Below are positions 49,190 through 57,851 of a stretch of 64,000 nt of DNA, piece by piece; the stretch's first letter is position 1; each line of letters starts with the position of its first letter. The notes beneath the pieces were generated by a model, which saw only the letters and a program-made list of their open reading frames with translations, did not search any database and was not told the DNA's origin. Both the position numbers and the translations under genes were made by a program. The DNA is from Flavobacterium sp. LC2016-12 (GTDB lineage: Bacteria; Bacteroidota; Bacteroidia; Flavobacteriales; Flavobacteriaceae), in assembly GCF_015351595.1 (NCBI RefSeq), contig NZ_JADKPT010000015.1:48480-112479 (forward strand), read 5' to 3'.

Positions 49190-51775
49190 ATGTACACGTT
49201 GCCAAAAATTGAACGTTTTAATCAAGATGTTCTCTCAAAATACCACATTTATAATAGTGTTTTTATAACATTACCCTTTGATTCTATCGATAATACAGGA
49301 GTTCTGCTCCCTTTATTTACAGAAACTTGCGAAACGGGTTTTAGAAAACAAGAAACACCAAAAGAAATTTTTGATTTCTTCTCAAATAAATACTTAAATA
49401 ATGCTTCTGAAAAAGAAAAAATCGACCTAATGTTTCGATTTATTCAATATATAGAACGTCAGATTGTATTGTTTGATGCCATTGAAGATGCGGCTTTTCC
49501 TGCAGTTAACAACATGGAAGGACGCGGATCTTTGCGTGATATCAAAGAAAAAACAGATGCTAAAGAGAAAAACGAGGAATTAATCGAATTTCTTGAAAGC
49601 TTTAATGTTAGAACCGTTTTAACGGCACATCCAACACAATTCTATCCTGGCCCTGTTTTAGGAATTATCAATGATTTAACGGAGGCTATTCGTTTAAATG
49701 ATTTATTGAAGATAAAACAGTTATTGGCGCAGTTAGGGAAGACTCCTTTTATTCAGAACGAAAAGCCAAATCCTTATGACGAGGCAGTAAGTTTGATCTG
49801 GTATTTGGAGAATGTGTTTTATGCAACTTCGGGAGAAATTGTTCATTATTTGCAAAAAAATATTCTTCACGGAAGTGCTATCAAAAATCAATTAATTAAA
49901 CTTGGTTTTTGGCCAGGTGGTGACCGTGATGGGAATCCATTTGTTACAACTGAAATTACTTTAAAAGTAGCGGAACGTTTGCGCACCTCTATATTAAAGT
50001 GTTATTATGTTGAAATGAGAAACCTTAAACGAAAGTTAACTTTCTCAGGTGTAGATACTTTAGTTGCAGAACTTGAACATAAACTTTATCGTTCCGTTTT
50101 TTACTCTAAAGGTGAAATCTATATTACCTTAGAAGAATTGTTAACTCAATTAAATAAAATCAGAACGATTATTATCGAAAAACACCAGTCATTATATCTT
50201 GACGAGTTGGAAGCGTTTTTGGTAAAAATCAATTTATTTGGTTTTCATTTTGCAACTTTAGATATTCGCCAGAATAGTAAAATTCACGATGCGGTATTTA
50301 AAGATGTTGTAAATCATTATTTAAACTCTGATTCGAAAATTTTCCCGGAAAATTACTTTGAATTATCTGAAAGTGAAAAATTAGATGTTTTATCAAAAGT
50401 TAAAGGACAATTAAATCCTGCTGATTTTAATGATGAAATAACAAGATCAACATTAGAATCTGTACAAGCTATAAAAACTATTCAGGAACGCAATGGTGAG
50501 TTTGGTGCCAATCGTTACATCATTAGTAATAATGAAAGCGCATTGAACGTGATGGAAACTTTCGCTATGATTCGTTTGAATAATTGGGAAAATCCAACTG
50601 TTGATATTATTCCGCTTTTTGAGTCGGTTGACGATTTGCAAAATGCGCACCAAATTATGGAGCAGTTGTATACTAATCCTGAATATTCTAAGCATTTACA
50701 AGCGAGAGGAAATAAACAAACTATTATGCTTGGTTTCTCTGATGGAACTAAAGATGGTGGCTATTTGATGGCTAACTGGAGTATTTACCAAGCCAAAATT
50801 TCATTGACTGAAATCTCAAGAAAATATGGAATTCACGCTATTTTCTTTGATGGACGTGGTGGACCTCCGGCTCGTGGTGGTGGAAAAACACATAAATTCT
50901 ATGCTTCTTTAGGGCCAAAAATTGAAAACAACGAGATTCAAATTACGGTTCAGGGACAAACAATCAGTTCGAACTTTGGAACATTGGATTCTTGTCGTTA
51001 TAATATCGAAAACTTACTAAGTGCAGGTGTGACTAATCAGGTTTTCAGCAAAGAAGACAATGAATTGAGTGTTGATGAAACTCAAATTTTAACGCAATTG
51101 GCTAATTTAGGATATGATAAATACTTAAGCTTTAAGAATCATCCAAAATTCATTCCATATTTAGAGAAGATGAGTACGTTAAAATACTATTCTAAAACAA
51201 ATATTGGTAGCCGTCCATCAAAAAGAAGTAAATCAGAATCTCTGGATTTTGCAGATTTAAGAGCAATTCCGTTTGTTGGTTCATGGAGTCAGTTGAAACA
51301 GAATGTACCTGGATTTTTTGGAGTAGGTTCTGCTTTAAAACATTTTGAAGAAAGCGGTCAATGGGACAAAGTGAGTGATTTGTATCATAATTCATTATTT
51401 TTCAAAACGCTTTTGGAGAACAGTATGATGTCATTGGCAAAATCATTTTTACCATTAACGGCATACATGCGAAACGATCCTGAGTTTGGTGAATTCTGGC
51501 AAATTATCTACGATGAATTTTCAGAAACAAAACGTCTTTTACTTAAAATTGCAGGTCATAAAACACTGATGGAAAATTATCCTGATGGTATAGCATCAAT
51601 TCAAATAAGAGAGCGTATTGTATTGCCATTGTTAACAATACAACAATATGCTTTATTAAGAATTAACGAATTGAATAATGACAAAAGTGGTAATGAAGAG
51701 CTAATTAAAGTATACGAAAAAATCGTAACAAGATCTCTTTTCGGAAATACAAACGCAAGTCGTAACTCTGCTTAA
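49190..51775 (+). CDS. ppc: Phosphoenolpyruvate carboxylase
   Basis: The enzyme carboxylates PEP to oxaloacetate, feeding the citrate cycle. The 861-residue protein has the catalytic His in TAHPTQFYPG, the PEP-binding FWPGGDRDGNPFV, and GFSDGTKDGGYLMANW and FFDGRGGPPARGGGK in place of the usual GYSDSxKDAG and FHGRGGxxGRGGGP. These differences mark the divergent Bacteroidota type. The C-terminus (NTNASRNSA) also differs from the usual QNTG end. A DinB gene follows 42 bp later. Confidence 0.93.
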   Translation: MYTLPKIERFNQDVLSKYHIYNSVFITLPFDSIDNTGVLLPLFTETCETGFRKQETPKEIFDFFSNKYLNNASEKEKIDLMFRFIQYIERQIVLFDAIEDAAFPAVNNMEGRGSLRDIKEKTDAKEKNEELIEFLESFNVRTVLTAHPTQFYPGPVLGIINDLTEAIRLNDLLKIKQLLAQLGKTPFIQNEKPNPYDEAVSLIWYLENVFYATSGEIVHYLQKNILHGSAIKNQLIKLGFWPGGDRDGNPFVTTEITLKVAERLRTSILKCYYVEMRNLKRKLTFSGVDTLVAELEHKLYRSVFYSKGEIYITLEELLTQLNKIRTIIIEKHQSLYLDELEAFLVKINLFGFHFATLDIRQNSKIHDAVFKDVVNHYLNSDSKIFPENYFELSESEKLDVLSKVKGQLNPADFNDEITRSTLESVQAIKTIQERNGEFGANRYIISNNESALNVMETFAMIRLNNWENPTVDIIPLFESVDDLQNAHQIMEQLYTNPEYSKHLQARGNKQTIMLGFSDGTKDGGYLMANWSIYQAKISLTEISRKYGIHAIFFDGRGGPPARGGGKTHKFYASLGPKIENNEIQITVQGQTISSNFGTLDSCRYNIENLLSAGVTNQVFSKEDNELSVDETQILTQLANLGYDKYLSFKNHPKFIPYLEKMSTLKYYSKTNIGSRPSKRSKSESLDFADLRAIPFVGSWSQLKQNVPGFFGVGSALKHFEESGQWDKVSDLYHNSLFFKTLLENSMMSLAKSFLPLTAYMRNDPEFGEFWQIIYDEFSETKRLLLKIAGHKTLMENYPDGIASIQIRERIVLPLLTIQQYALLRINELNNDKSGNEELIKVYEKIVTRSLFGNTNASRNSA

Positions 51776-51817
51776 GATTCGAAAATTTAAATTTATTTTA
51801 TAAAAAAAACAATAAGA

Positions 51818-52333
51818 ATGAATTCAAGTCAATTATCAGAAAATGAATATTCGGGTGGATTTGCAACTTATATCAAAGAAGCCGGAAATGTAAATTTGAT
51901 TGAAGAGTTAGAAATTTCGCTTCATGATTTTATCAGGTTTGTACAAAACATTCCGATGGATAAATTTGATTATCGATATGCGGAAGGGAAGTGGACTATC
52001 AAAGATATCATTCAGCATATAATGGATTGCGAGCGAATTTTTGCCTATCGTGCTTTGCGTTTTTCAAGAAATGATAAAACACCCTTGCCTAGTTTTGAAG
52101 AAGATGATTATGCAAATAGTACAGATTCAAATGTAAGAAGTATCCAGGATTTATTAACTGAGCTTTCGGCGTTAAGACATTCAAATTTACTATTTTATAA
52201 AAGTTTATCTGAAGAACAACTAAAAAGAATTGGAACAGCTTCAAATAATCAAATTTCTGTTCGTGCTTTAGGCTTTGTTATAATCGGGCATCAAAAACAT
52301 CATCAAAATGTTTTTCAGGAAAGATATTTATAA
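51818..52333 (+). CDS. DinB-family protein
   Basis: The 171-residue protein has the DinB four-helix pattern: KFDYRYAEGKWTIKDIIQHI with the first metal His, later ERIFAYRALRF, and the C-terminal GHQKHHQNVFQERY with two or three metal-ligand His. DinB proteins bind metal and act as thiol-dependent transferases; the function here is unknown. It follows ppc by 42 bp and is probably cotranscribed, ending at a bidirectional terminator. Confidence 0.88.
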   Translation: MNSSQLSENEYSGGFATYIKEAGNVNLIEELEISLHDFIRFVQNIPMDKFDYRYAEGKWTIKDIIQHIMDCERIFAYRALRFSRNDKTPLPSFEEDDYANSTDSNVRSIQDLLTELSALRHSNLLFYKSLSEEQLKRIGTASNNQISVRALGFVIIGHQKHHQNVFQERYL

Positions 52334-52355
52334 ATCCTCTTGCTAGTAACTATAA

Positions 52356-52388
52356 AAAAATCCTGTGAAGTAAATTCACAGGATTTTT
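52356..52388. terminator. Bidirectional terminator between dinB-like gene and recQ
   Basis: A perfect 14-bp stem (AAAAATCCTGTGAA and complement) with a 5-nt loop and T runs on both strands suits the convergent genes. Confidence 0.9.
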
Positions 52389-52402
52389 GTTTTAACAAAA
52401 GG

Positions 52403-54511
52403 CTATTTATTTCTTTCAACAATAGCGAGACCAAAGCGTATCTTATCATAAGATAATTTTTCTTCAAAATGGTCGTAATAAGGTTTTAATGCTGTAGGAT
52501 ATTCTAATTCCACTTGTGCTTTGTGCAATTGCTTAACTTCATCATCCGTAACAAACGGGCTTAAATCAATATCTGCACCATCTACATATAGTTTCGCTAA
52601 ATGGGAGATAATAGTACTTTGACCCAAATTACGTTTTCCTGCAATTTCCTCAATACTATTCCCTTCATTAAAAAGTGCCAACGTCGTTTTATATGTATTC
52701 CCTTCTTTTTTAACTTTGGTATTTGCCTTTTTTACTTTTTCATAATAAGTAATGGCATCAATAAATTCTGAACCGTATTTTTCAAGTTTAGCTTTACCAA
52801 CTCCCTCAACTGCAAGGAATTCTTCATCACTCATTGGTCTCAATGTTTCCATTTGCCTTAAAGCAGCGTCGCTAAAAATTACGTAGGCGGGAACATCTTC
52901 ATCCTTTGCAATCTCATAACGCAGTTTTCGAAGTATTTCAAAAAGAGAATTTTTAGCTGCTTTAGGTTTTGTCTCTTTGATTTCGTTTTTATCAATTACT
53001 TTTTTAACAACAGTTGTCAGTTTTACTTTTTCTCCTTCAAATAGAACTTTTTTCGCAAAAGGTGTTAGTAATATTTTGTTATGTTGGTGAAAGGCAATTT
53101 CACAATATCCTAAATTAATTAACTGAATTAAATATTGGTTCCAATCATACCATGAAATGTCAGCGCCAATTCCGTACGTTTTTAAGTTTTGATAATTTTT
53201 TTCATAGATATACGCGTTTTTTGAACCTCTTAAAAAATCAACAATCACAGCTAATGGTTCAGATTCCTGTAAACGACTAATAGCTGACAATGCTTTTTGC
53301 GCGAGAATCGTACCATCGAAAAATTTTGGCGGATTTTTGCAAATATCGCAGTTACCACAATTTTCTTTAACCAATTCTCCAAAATAAGAAAGCAGAATTT
53401 TTCGACGACAGCTTAACGCATCGGCATATTGTTTCATTCTTTCCAATTTTGCCAGCTGAACATTAGAATTCAAACCTTCAGAAGCAAATTTTTGCAACTG
53501 AATTACATCGGCATAACTTTCAAATAAAACCGTTTCTGCTGGTAAACCGTCACGACCGGCGCGGCCAATTTCCTGATAATAACCTTCAATATTTTTAGGT
53601 AAATTATAGTGAATAACCCAACGCACATTTGATTTGTCAATCCCCATTCCGAAAGCAATTGTAGCGCAAACCACCTGACAATCATCATTTATAAATTCAT
53701 CCTGTGTTTTCGCTCTAAGTTTATTATCTAAACCTGCATGATATGCTTTTGCTGAAACACCGCTTTTTTGTAATTTTTGAGCTAATTCCTCCGTTGTCTT
53801 TCTGCTTAAACAATAGATTATCCCAGATTCGTTTGGTTTATTCTCTACGAAATCAATAATTTGTTTTACGCGATCAAGGGCTGGACGAACTTCTAAACTT
53901 AAATTCTTCCTGTCAAATGAAGCGACAAAAGTTTTCGGATTTTTTAAATTCAGTTGTTTTGTAATATCCGTTCGGGTTGCTTTATCTGCAGTAGCGGTCA
54001 ATGCCAGGATTGGAGTAGAAGGGAAGCGATTTTTTAGATAGCCTAAATTGGTATAAGCAGGTCTAAAATCGTGACCCCATGATGAAATACAATGTGCTTC
54101 ATCGATAGCAATTAAGCTAATTGTCAATTCATTAAAAATAACATCCAGATAAGATAAACTTTCCGGAGCAATATAAACGAGTTTAAAATTATTCGATTTT
54201 AAATTGTCAATATAAAATTGTTGTTCTTCATTTGATTGACTGCTATTAATATAACAGGCATTAATTCCATTTGTTTTTAAACTATCAACCTGATCTTTCA
54301 TCAAGGCGATTAAAGGAGAAATGACAATTGTGATCCCAGGTAAAACCAAAGCGGGTAATTGAAAACATATTGATTTTCCTCCACCGGTTGGCATAATAGC
54401 CAAAGTATCCTGACCAGCAAGTATCGTATTTATTATGGTTTCCTGGTTTGGACGAAATTTTTCAAATCCAAAATTCTCTTTTAATTTGGCGTGTAGTAGT
54501 TCTGTATTCAT
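52403..54511 (-). CDS. recQ: ATP-dependent DNA helicase RecQ
   Basis: RecQ unwinds DNA 3' to 5' in recombination and repair. The 702-residue protein has Walker A PTGGGKSICF (41-50), the DEAHCISSWGHDFRP box, motif V/VI with GRAGRDG, a zinc-binding Cys set in the RQC part (CRRKILLSYFG and GNCDICKNPP), and an HRDC-type domain near 525-600 (DVPAYVIFSDAALRQMETLR). A C-terminal region with a second helix-turn-helix-like stretch (LFNEGNSIEEIAGKRNL) follows. Length and order are normal for Bacteroidota RecQ. Confidence 0.95.
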   Translation of the reverse strand: MNTELLHAKLKENFGFEKFRPNQETIINTILAGQDTLAIMPTGGGKSICFQLPALVLPGITIVISPLIALMKDQVDSLKTNGINACYINSSQSNEEQQFYIDNLKSNNFKLVYIAPESLSYLDVIFNELTISLIAIDEAHCISSWGHDFRPAYTNLGYLKNRFPSTPILALTATADKATRTDITKQLNLKNPKTFVASFDRKNLSLEVRPALDRVKQIIDFVENKPNESGIIYCLSRKTTEELAQKLQKSGVSAKAYHAGLDNKLRAKTQDEFINDDCQVVCATIAFGMGIDKSNVRWVIHYNLPKNIEGYYQEIGRAGRDGLPAETVLFESYADVIQLQKFASEGLNSNVQLAKLERMKQYADALSCRRKILLSYFGELVKENCGNCDICKNPPKFFDGTILAQKALSAISRLQESEPLAVIVDFLRGSKNAYIYEKNYQNLKTYGIGADISWYDWNQYLIQLINLGYCEIAFHQHNKILLTPFAKKVLFEGEKVKLTTVVKKVIDKNEIKETKPKAAKNSLFEILRKLRYEIAKDEDVPAYVIFSDAALRQMETLRPMSDEEFLAVEGVGKAKLEKYGSEFIDAITYYEKVKKANTKVKKEGNTYKTTLALFNEGNSIEEIAGKRNLGQSTIISHLAKLYVDGADIDLSPFVTDDEVKQLHKAQVELEYPTALKPYYDHFEEKLSYDKIRFGLAIVERNK

Positions 54512-54611
54512 TTGGGCTCATTTTTTTAAATATTAAATTTAAAGAAATTTCTTATAAAATATGAAAATAATAAATTTATTATTTAAAGAAAAATATCAAG
54601 TTACTTTGGTT

Positions 54612-54645
54612 AATAAAAAAAGGAACTCCGAAATAGAGTTCCTTT
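54612..54645 (-). terminator. Terminator of the acidic-tail gene
   Basis: A perfect 10-bp stem (AAAGGAACTC and complement at 54619-54645) is followed on the minus strand by TTTTTTATT. Confidence 0.8.
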
Positions 54646-54667
54646 AATTTATTTTGAAAGAGATAAA

Positions 54668-55075
54668 TTAATCTTCATCGTCTTCATCATCTTCATCTGC
54701 AATGTCATCCGGATCTTTATCTTCATCATCGTCATCGCCACCATCAACATCTGGCTTGTCTTCTTTTTCATCTTCATCATCATCATCATCAGCATCATCG
54801 TCAAGATCAAGGCCTTTTACTGGTTCGATTGTGTCAACGTCAAGATCAATATCGTCATCTTCATCGTAATTCTCGATTCTATCAGCAAGTTTAGTACTAA
54901 TTTTTACTAAATAAATAGTGTCTTCAGTACGAACTTCGACAGCTTCGATCAATTCGTTTTTAGCATTTCTAAAACGGATAACATCCGAATCATCATAACC
55001 ATCAGGAAATTTTTCAACCAAAAGATTCAAAATTTCATTGGTAAGTTTAGCGTAGTCTACTATAACTCTTTTCAT
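54668..55075 (-). CDS. Small protein with very acidic C-terminal tail
   Basis: The 135-residue protein has a compact N-terminal part (about 1-65, KRVIVDYAKLTNEILNLLVE and YDDSDVIRFRNAKNEL) and then about 65 residues that are almost all Asp and Glu with Lys (such as DDDADDDDDEDEKED). The tail is encoded by trinucleotide-like repeats. I do not recognise a characterised family; similar proteins are often labelled only as hypothetical in Flavobacteriia. It is 9 bp after the deoxyhypusine synthase-like gene and probably cotranscribed. Confidence 0.75.
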   Translation of the reverse strand: MKRVIVDYAKLTNEILNLLVEKFPDGYDDSDVIRFRNAKNELIEAVEVRTEDTIYLVKISTKLADRIENYDEDDDIDLDVDTIEPVKGLDLDDDADDDDDEDEKEDKPDVDGGDDDDEDKDPDDIADEDDEDDED

Positions 55076-55084
55076 AAAAATATA

Positions 55085-56053
55085 CTATAAATCTAATAAA
55101 TAGGCAAAAATTAATGGAGCAACAATTGTCGCATCCGACTCAATAATAAATTTAGGGGTTTTTATATCTAATTTACCCCAAGTGATTTTCTCATTTGGAA
55201 CTGCCCCAGAGTAAGAACCATAACTAGTTGTTGAATCTGAAATTTGACAGAAATAACTCCAAAACGGAATATCATGCATTTCCATATCCTGGTACAACAT
55301 TGGTACGACACAAATAGGGAAGTCACCCGCAATACCACCACCAATTTGGAAGAATCCAATTCCGTTAGCGCTATTTTTTGGATACCAGTCAGCAAGGAAT
55401 GTCATGTATTCAATTCCTGATTTCATGGTAGATGCTTTTAAATCGCCTTTAATCACGTACGAAGCAAAGATATTTCCCATAGTACTATCTTCCCATCCAG
55501 GAACGATAATTGGTAAATTTTTCTCTGCAGCAGCGTACATCCAGCTATCTTTTAAATCGATTTCATAATATTCTTCTAATACACCAGACAACAACATTTT
55601 GTACATGAATTCATGAGGAAAATAACGTTCTCCTTTATCATCAGCATCTTTCCAGATTTTGTAAATGTGTTTCTGCAAACGACGAAATGCTTCATGCTCA
55701 GGAATACAAGTGTCAGTAACACGATTTAATCCTCTTTCAAGCAATGCCCATTCGTCTTCTGGTGTTAAATCACGATAATGCGGCACTCTTTCGTAGTGAG
55801 AGTGTGCTACTAAATTCATGATATCTTCTTCTAGATTGGCTCCAGTACAAGAAATAATTTGTACTTTATCTTGTCTAATTATTTCGGCAAAAATTTTACC
55901 AATTTCTGCTGTACTCATAGCGCCAGCCATACTTACCATCATTTTAGCACCGTTTGCCAGTTGTTGTTCGTATCCTTTTGCGGCATCAACTAAAGCAGCA
56001 GAGTTAAAGTGTAAATAATGTTTTTCAATAAACTGACTGATTGGTCCTTTCAT
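55085..56053 (-). CDS. Deoxyhypusine synthase-like enzyme
   Basis: The 322-residue protein is a homologue of eukaryotic and archaeal deoxyhypusine synthase, with the catalytic lysine in TWGK (about residue 294) and the NAD-binding SCTGANLEED and WEDSTMGNIF segments. Bacteria lack eIF5A, so the reaction is probably homospermidine or another polyamine synthesis by the same aminobutyl-transfer chemistry; this is inferred. It stands directly after the arginine decarboxylase gene (about 97 bp), which supports a polyamine role. Confidence 0.85.
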   Translation of the reverse strand: MKGPISQFIEKHYLHFNSAALVDAAKGYEQQLANGAKMMVSMAGAMSTAEIGKIFAEIIRQDKVQIISCTGANLEEDIMNLVAHSHYERVPHYRDLTPEDEWALLERGLNRVTDTCIPEHEAFRRLQKHIYKIWKDADDKGERYFPHEFMYKMLLSGVLEEYYEIDLKDSWMYAAAEKNLPIIVPGWEDSTMGNIFASYVIKGDLKASTMKSGIEYMTFLADWYPKNSANGIGFFQIGGGIAGDFPICVVPMLYQDMEMHDIPFWSYFCQISDSTTSYGSYSGAVPNEKITWGKLDIKTPKFIIESDATIVAPLIFAYLLDL

Positions 56054-56149
56054 TTTTTTTGTTTTTTTTGAATTAAAAGTTTAACCTTTTAGATGATACT
56101 GCAAATTAATAATTTAATAGATATTAACATTTAATTTGCAAGCTTTTTT

Positions 56150-57553
56150 TTATACTTTTTTTGTGTAGCCTAAAATCTTTAAAACATCGTCAGAAGTTTG
56201 TTGTTCAGAGAAAACTTCAGTCCCAATAATTCCATTTTCATCACGATCTATTAAAATATGTTTTGGCTGTGGAATCAAACAGTGGTGTAAACCTCCGTAT
56301 CCTCCAATTGTTTCCTGATACGCTCCCGTATTAAAGAAACCAATGTACAATGGCTTTTCTTTGTTATATTTAGGCAAATAAATTGCGTTCATATTTTGTT
56401 CTGAGTTGTAATAGTCGTCACTATCGCAAGTCAATCCTCCTAATAAAACCCGCTCGTATGTATCATTCCAACGGTTAACCGCCAGCATAATAAAACGTTT
56501 GTTTATAGCCCAAGTATCTGGCAAAGTGGTAATGAAAGACGAATCAATCATATTCCATTTCTCTCTATCATTTTGTTGTTTTTGATACAAAATCTGATAG
56601 ATCGCGCCACCGCTTTCACCTACTGTAAACGATCCAAATTCTGTAAATATATTTGGAACATCAACTTCGGCTTCATCGCATGCAATTTTAATCTGATTGA
56701 TAATTTCATCAATCATATATTGATAATCATATTCAAATGCAAGAGAGTTTTTAATCGGGAAACCACCTCCAATGTTCAATCCATCAAGAGTAGGACATTC
56801 CTTTTTAAGTGCAATGTATACTTTAATACATTTTACCAACTCATTCCAGTAATATGCTGTATCGTTAATTCCGGTATTGATAAAAAAGTGAAGCATTTTA
56901 AGCTCTAATTTATCATTTTCCTGGATTTGTTTTTTATAAAATGAAACTATGTTTTTGTATCCAATACCTAATCTTGATGTATAAAACTCAAATTTAGGCT
57001 CTTCCTCAGCTGCAATACGAATTCCAATTTTAAATTTACCTTTAATTTCAGCCTGAAGCAAATCTAATTCTTCATAATTATCAATGATCGGAATAGTGTT
57101 TTTGTGTCCGTTATTGATTAATCTTGCAATATTGGTAATATATTCGTCTCTTTTAAAACCATTACAAATTACATAGGTACTCTTGTTGATTTTACCATTT
57201 TCTAACAAATTCTCAACAATATTAATGTCAAAAGCAGATGAAGTTTCAACATGAATATTATTTTTAAAAGCCTCATTCATAATATATTCAAAATGAGAGC
57301 TTTTTGTACAATAACAATAGTAATACTTTGCTTCGTACTTGTTTTTTTCCATTGATTTTCTGAACCAGGCTTTTGCCTTATTAATATTTTCAGAAATCTG
57401 TGGTAAGTAGGTGAATTTTAATGGGGTACCGTATTGTTCAACCAACTTCATCAAATCAATATTGTGAAATTGTAAGTTGTCTTTGTTCAATTTAAATTCC
57501 TCTTGTGGAAAGTAGTAAGTCTGATTAATTAGATCGGAATATTTTGTATTCAT
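56150..57553 (-). CDS. speA: Arginine decarboxylase, alanine-racemase fold
   Basis: The enzyme makes agmatine from arginine. The 467-residue protein has the fold-III PLP lysine K84 in YCYCTKSSHF, a glycine-rich phosphate-binding GLNIGGGFP, and the C-terminal FNTGAYQETIGGYGG. It is much shorter than E. coli SpeA (about 658) and belongs to the Bacteroidota-type branch. Decarboxylases of other basic amino acids share this fold, so the arginine specificity is by branch and context. A 59-codon ORF lies in its apparent 5' leader. Confidence 0.85.
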   Translation of the reverse strand: MNTKYSDLINQTYYFPQEEFKLNKDNLQFHNIDLMKLVEQYGTPLKFTYLPQISENINKAKAWFRKSMEKNKYEAKYYYCYCTKSSHFEYIMNEAFKNNIHVETSSAFDINIVENLLENGKINKSTYVICNGFKRDEYITNIARLINNGHKNTIPIIDNYEELDLLQAEIKGKFKIGIRIAAEEEPKFEFYTSRLGIGYKNIVSFYKKQIQENDKLELKMLHFFINTGINDTAYYWNELVKCIKVYIALKKECPTLDGLNIGGGFPIKNSLAFEYDYQYMIDEIINQIKIACDEAEVDVPNIFTEFGSFTVGESGGAIYQILYQKQQNDREKWNMIDSSFITTLPDTWAINKRFIMLAVNRWNDTYERVLLGGLTCDSDDYYNSEQNMNAIYLPKYNKEKPLYIGFFNTGAYQETIGGYGGLHHCLIPQPKHILIDRDENGIIGTEVFSEQQTSDDVLKILGYTKKV

Positions 57554-57614
57554 TTATTTTTCAATATTTTAAGTTGTAATTTTTAAATTTAGTAAACGGT
57601 GCTAAATCTAAAAT

Positions 57615-57794
57615 TCAAACCCTGATATTGGCAAATACTATCTCTAGTTTTTCATTTTCTGCTTTCGAGTATAAAAACACGTCAAAACAAAACGGACTTT
57701 TACTATTATAAAAACGGTTCAACATTCTTAGTAAAGAACTATTGAGACGGTTTCTATAAGAACTAAAGTGTCTTTGTTTGTTGTTTGTTTTCAT
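57615..57794 (-). CDS. Small ORF in the arginine decarboxylase leader, 59 residues
   Basis: The frame encodes a basic peptide (MKTNNKQRHFSSYRNRLNSS and onward) with one Cys and a C-terminal IVFANIRV. Its ATG lies about 6 bp after a TACATTTG promoter box, so translation would begin at or next to the transcript start. No ribosome-binding site is possible and the message would be leaderless. It ends 61 bp before speA. The composition is protein-like but no family is recognised. The stretch may instead be a 240-nt untranslated leader of speA. Confidence 0.4.
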   Translation of the reverse strand: MKTNNKQRHFSSYRNRLNSSLLRMLNRFYNSKSPFCFDVFLYSKAENEKLEIVFANIRV

Positions 57795-57799
57795 CGTGG

Positions 57800-57831
57800 C
57801 AAATGTAAAAAATAATATATACCTAAAGCAA
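57800..57831 (-). promoter_or_regulatory. Promoter upstream of the small ORF and speA
   Basis: On the minus strand TTG (57831-57829), a 21-bp gap and TACATTTG (57807-57800) fit the consensus. Transcription would start near 57794, about 240 bp upstream of the speA start. Confidence 0.55.
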
Positions 57832-57851
57832 TGCTTTTGATTAAAAAAAGT

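Noticed and set aside
54700..54860. Repeated TCATCATC-like DNA, first considered a repeat array
   Set aside because: It is the coding sequence of the Asp-rich tail; there is no spacer-repeat structure, so it is not CRISPR.
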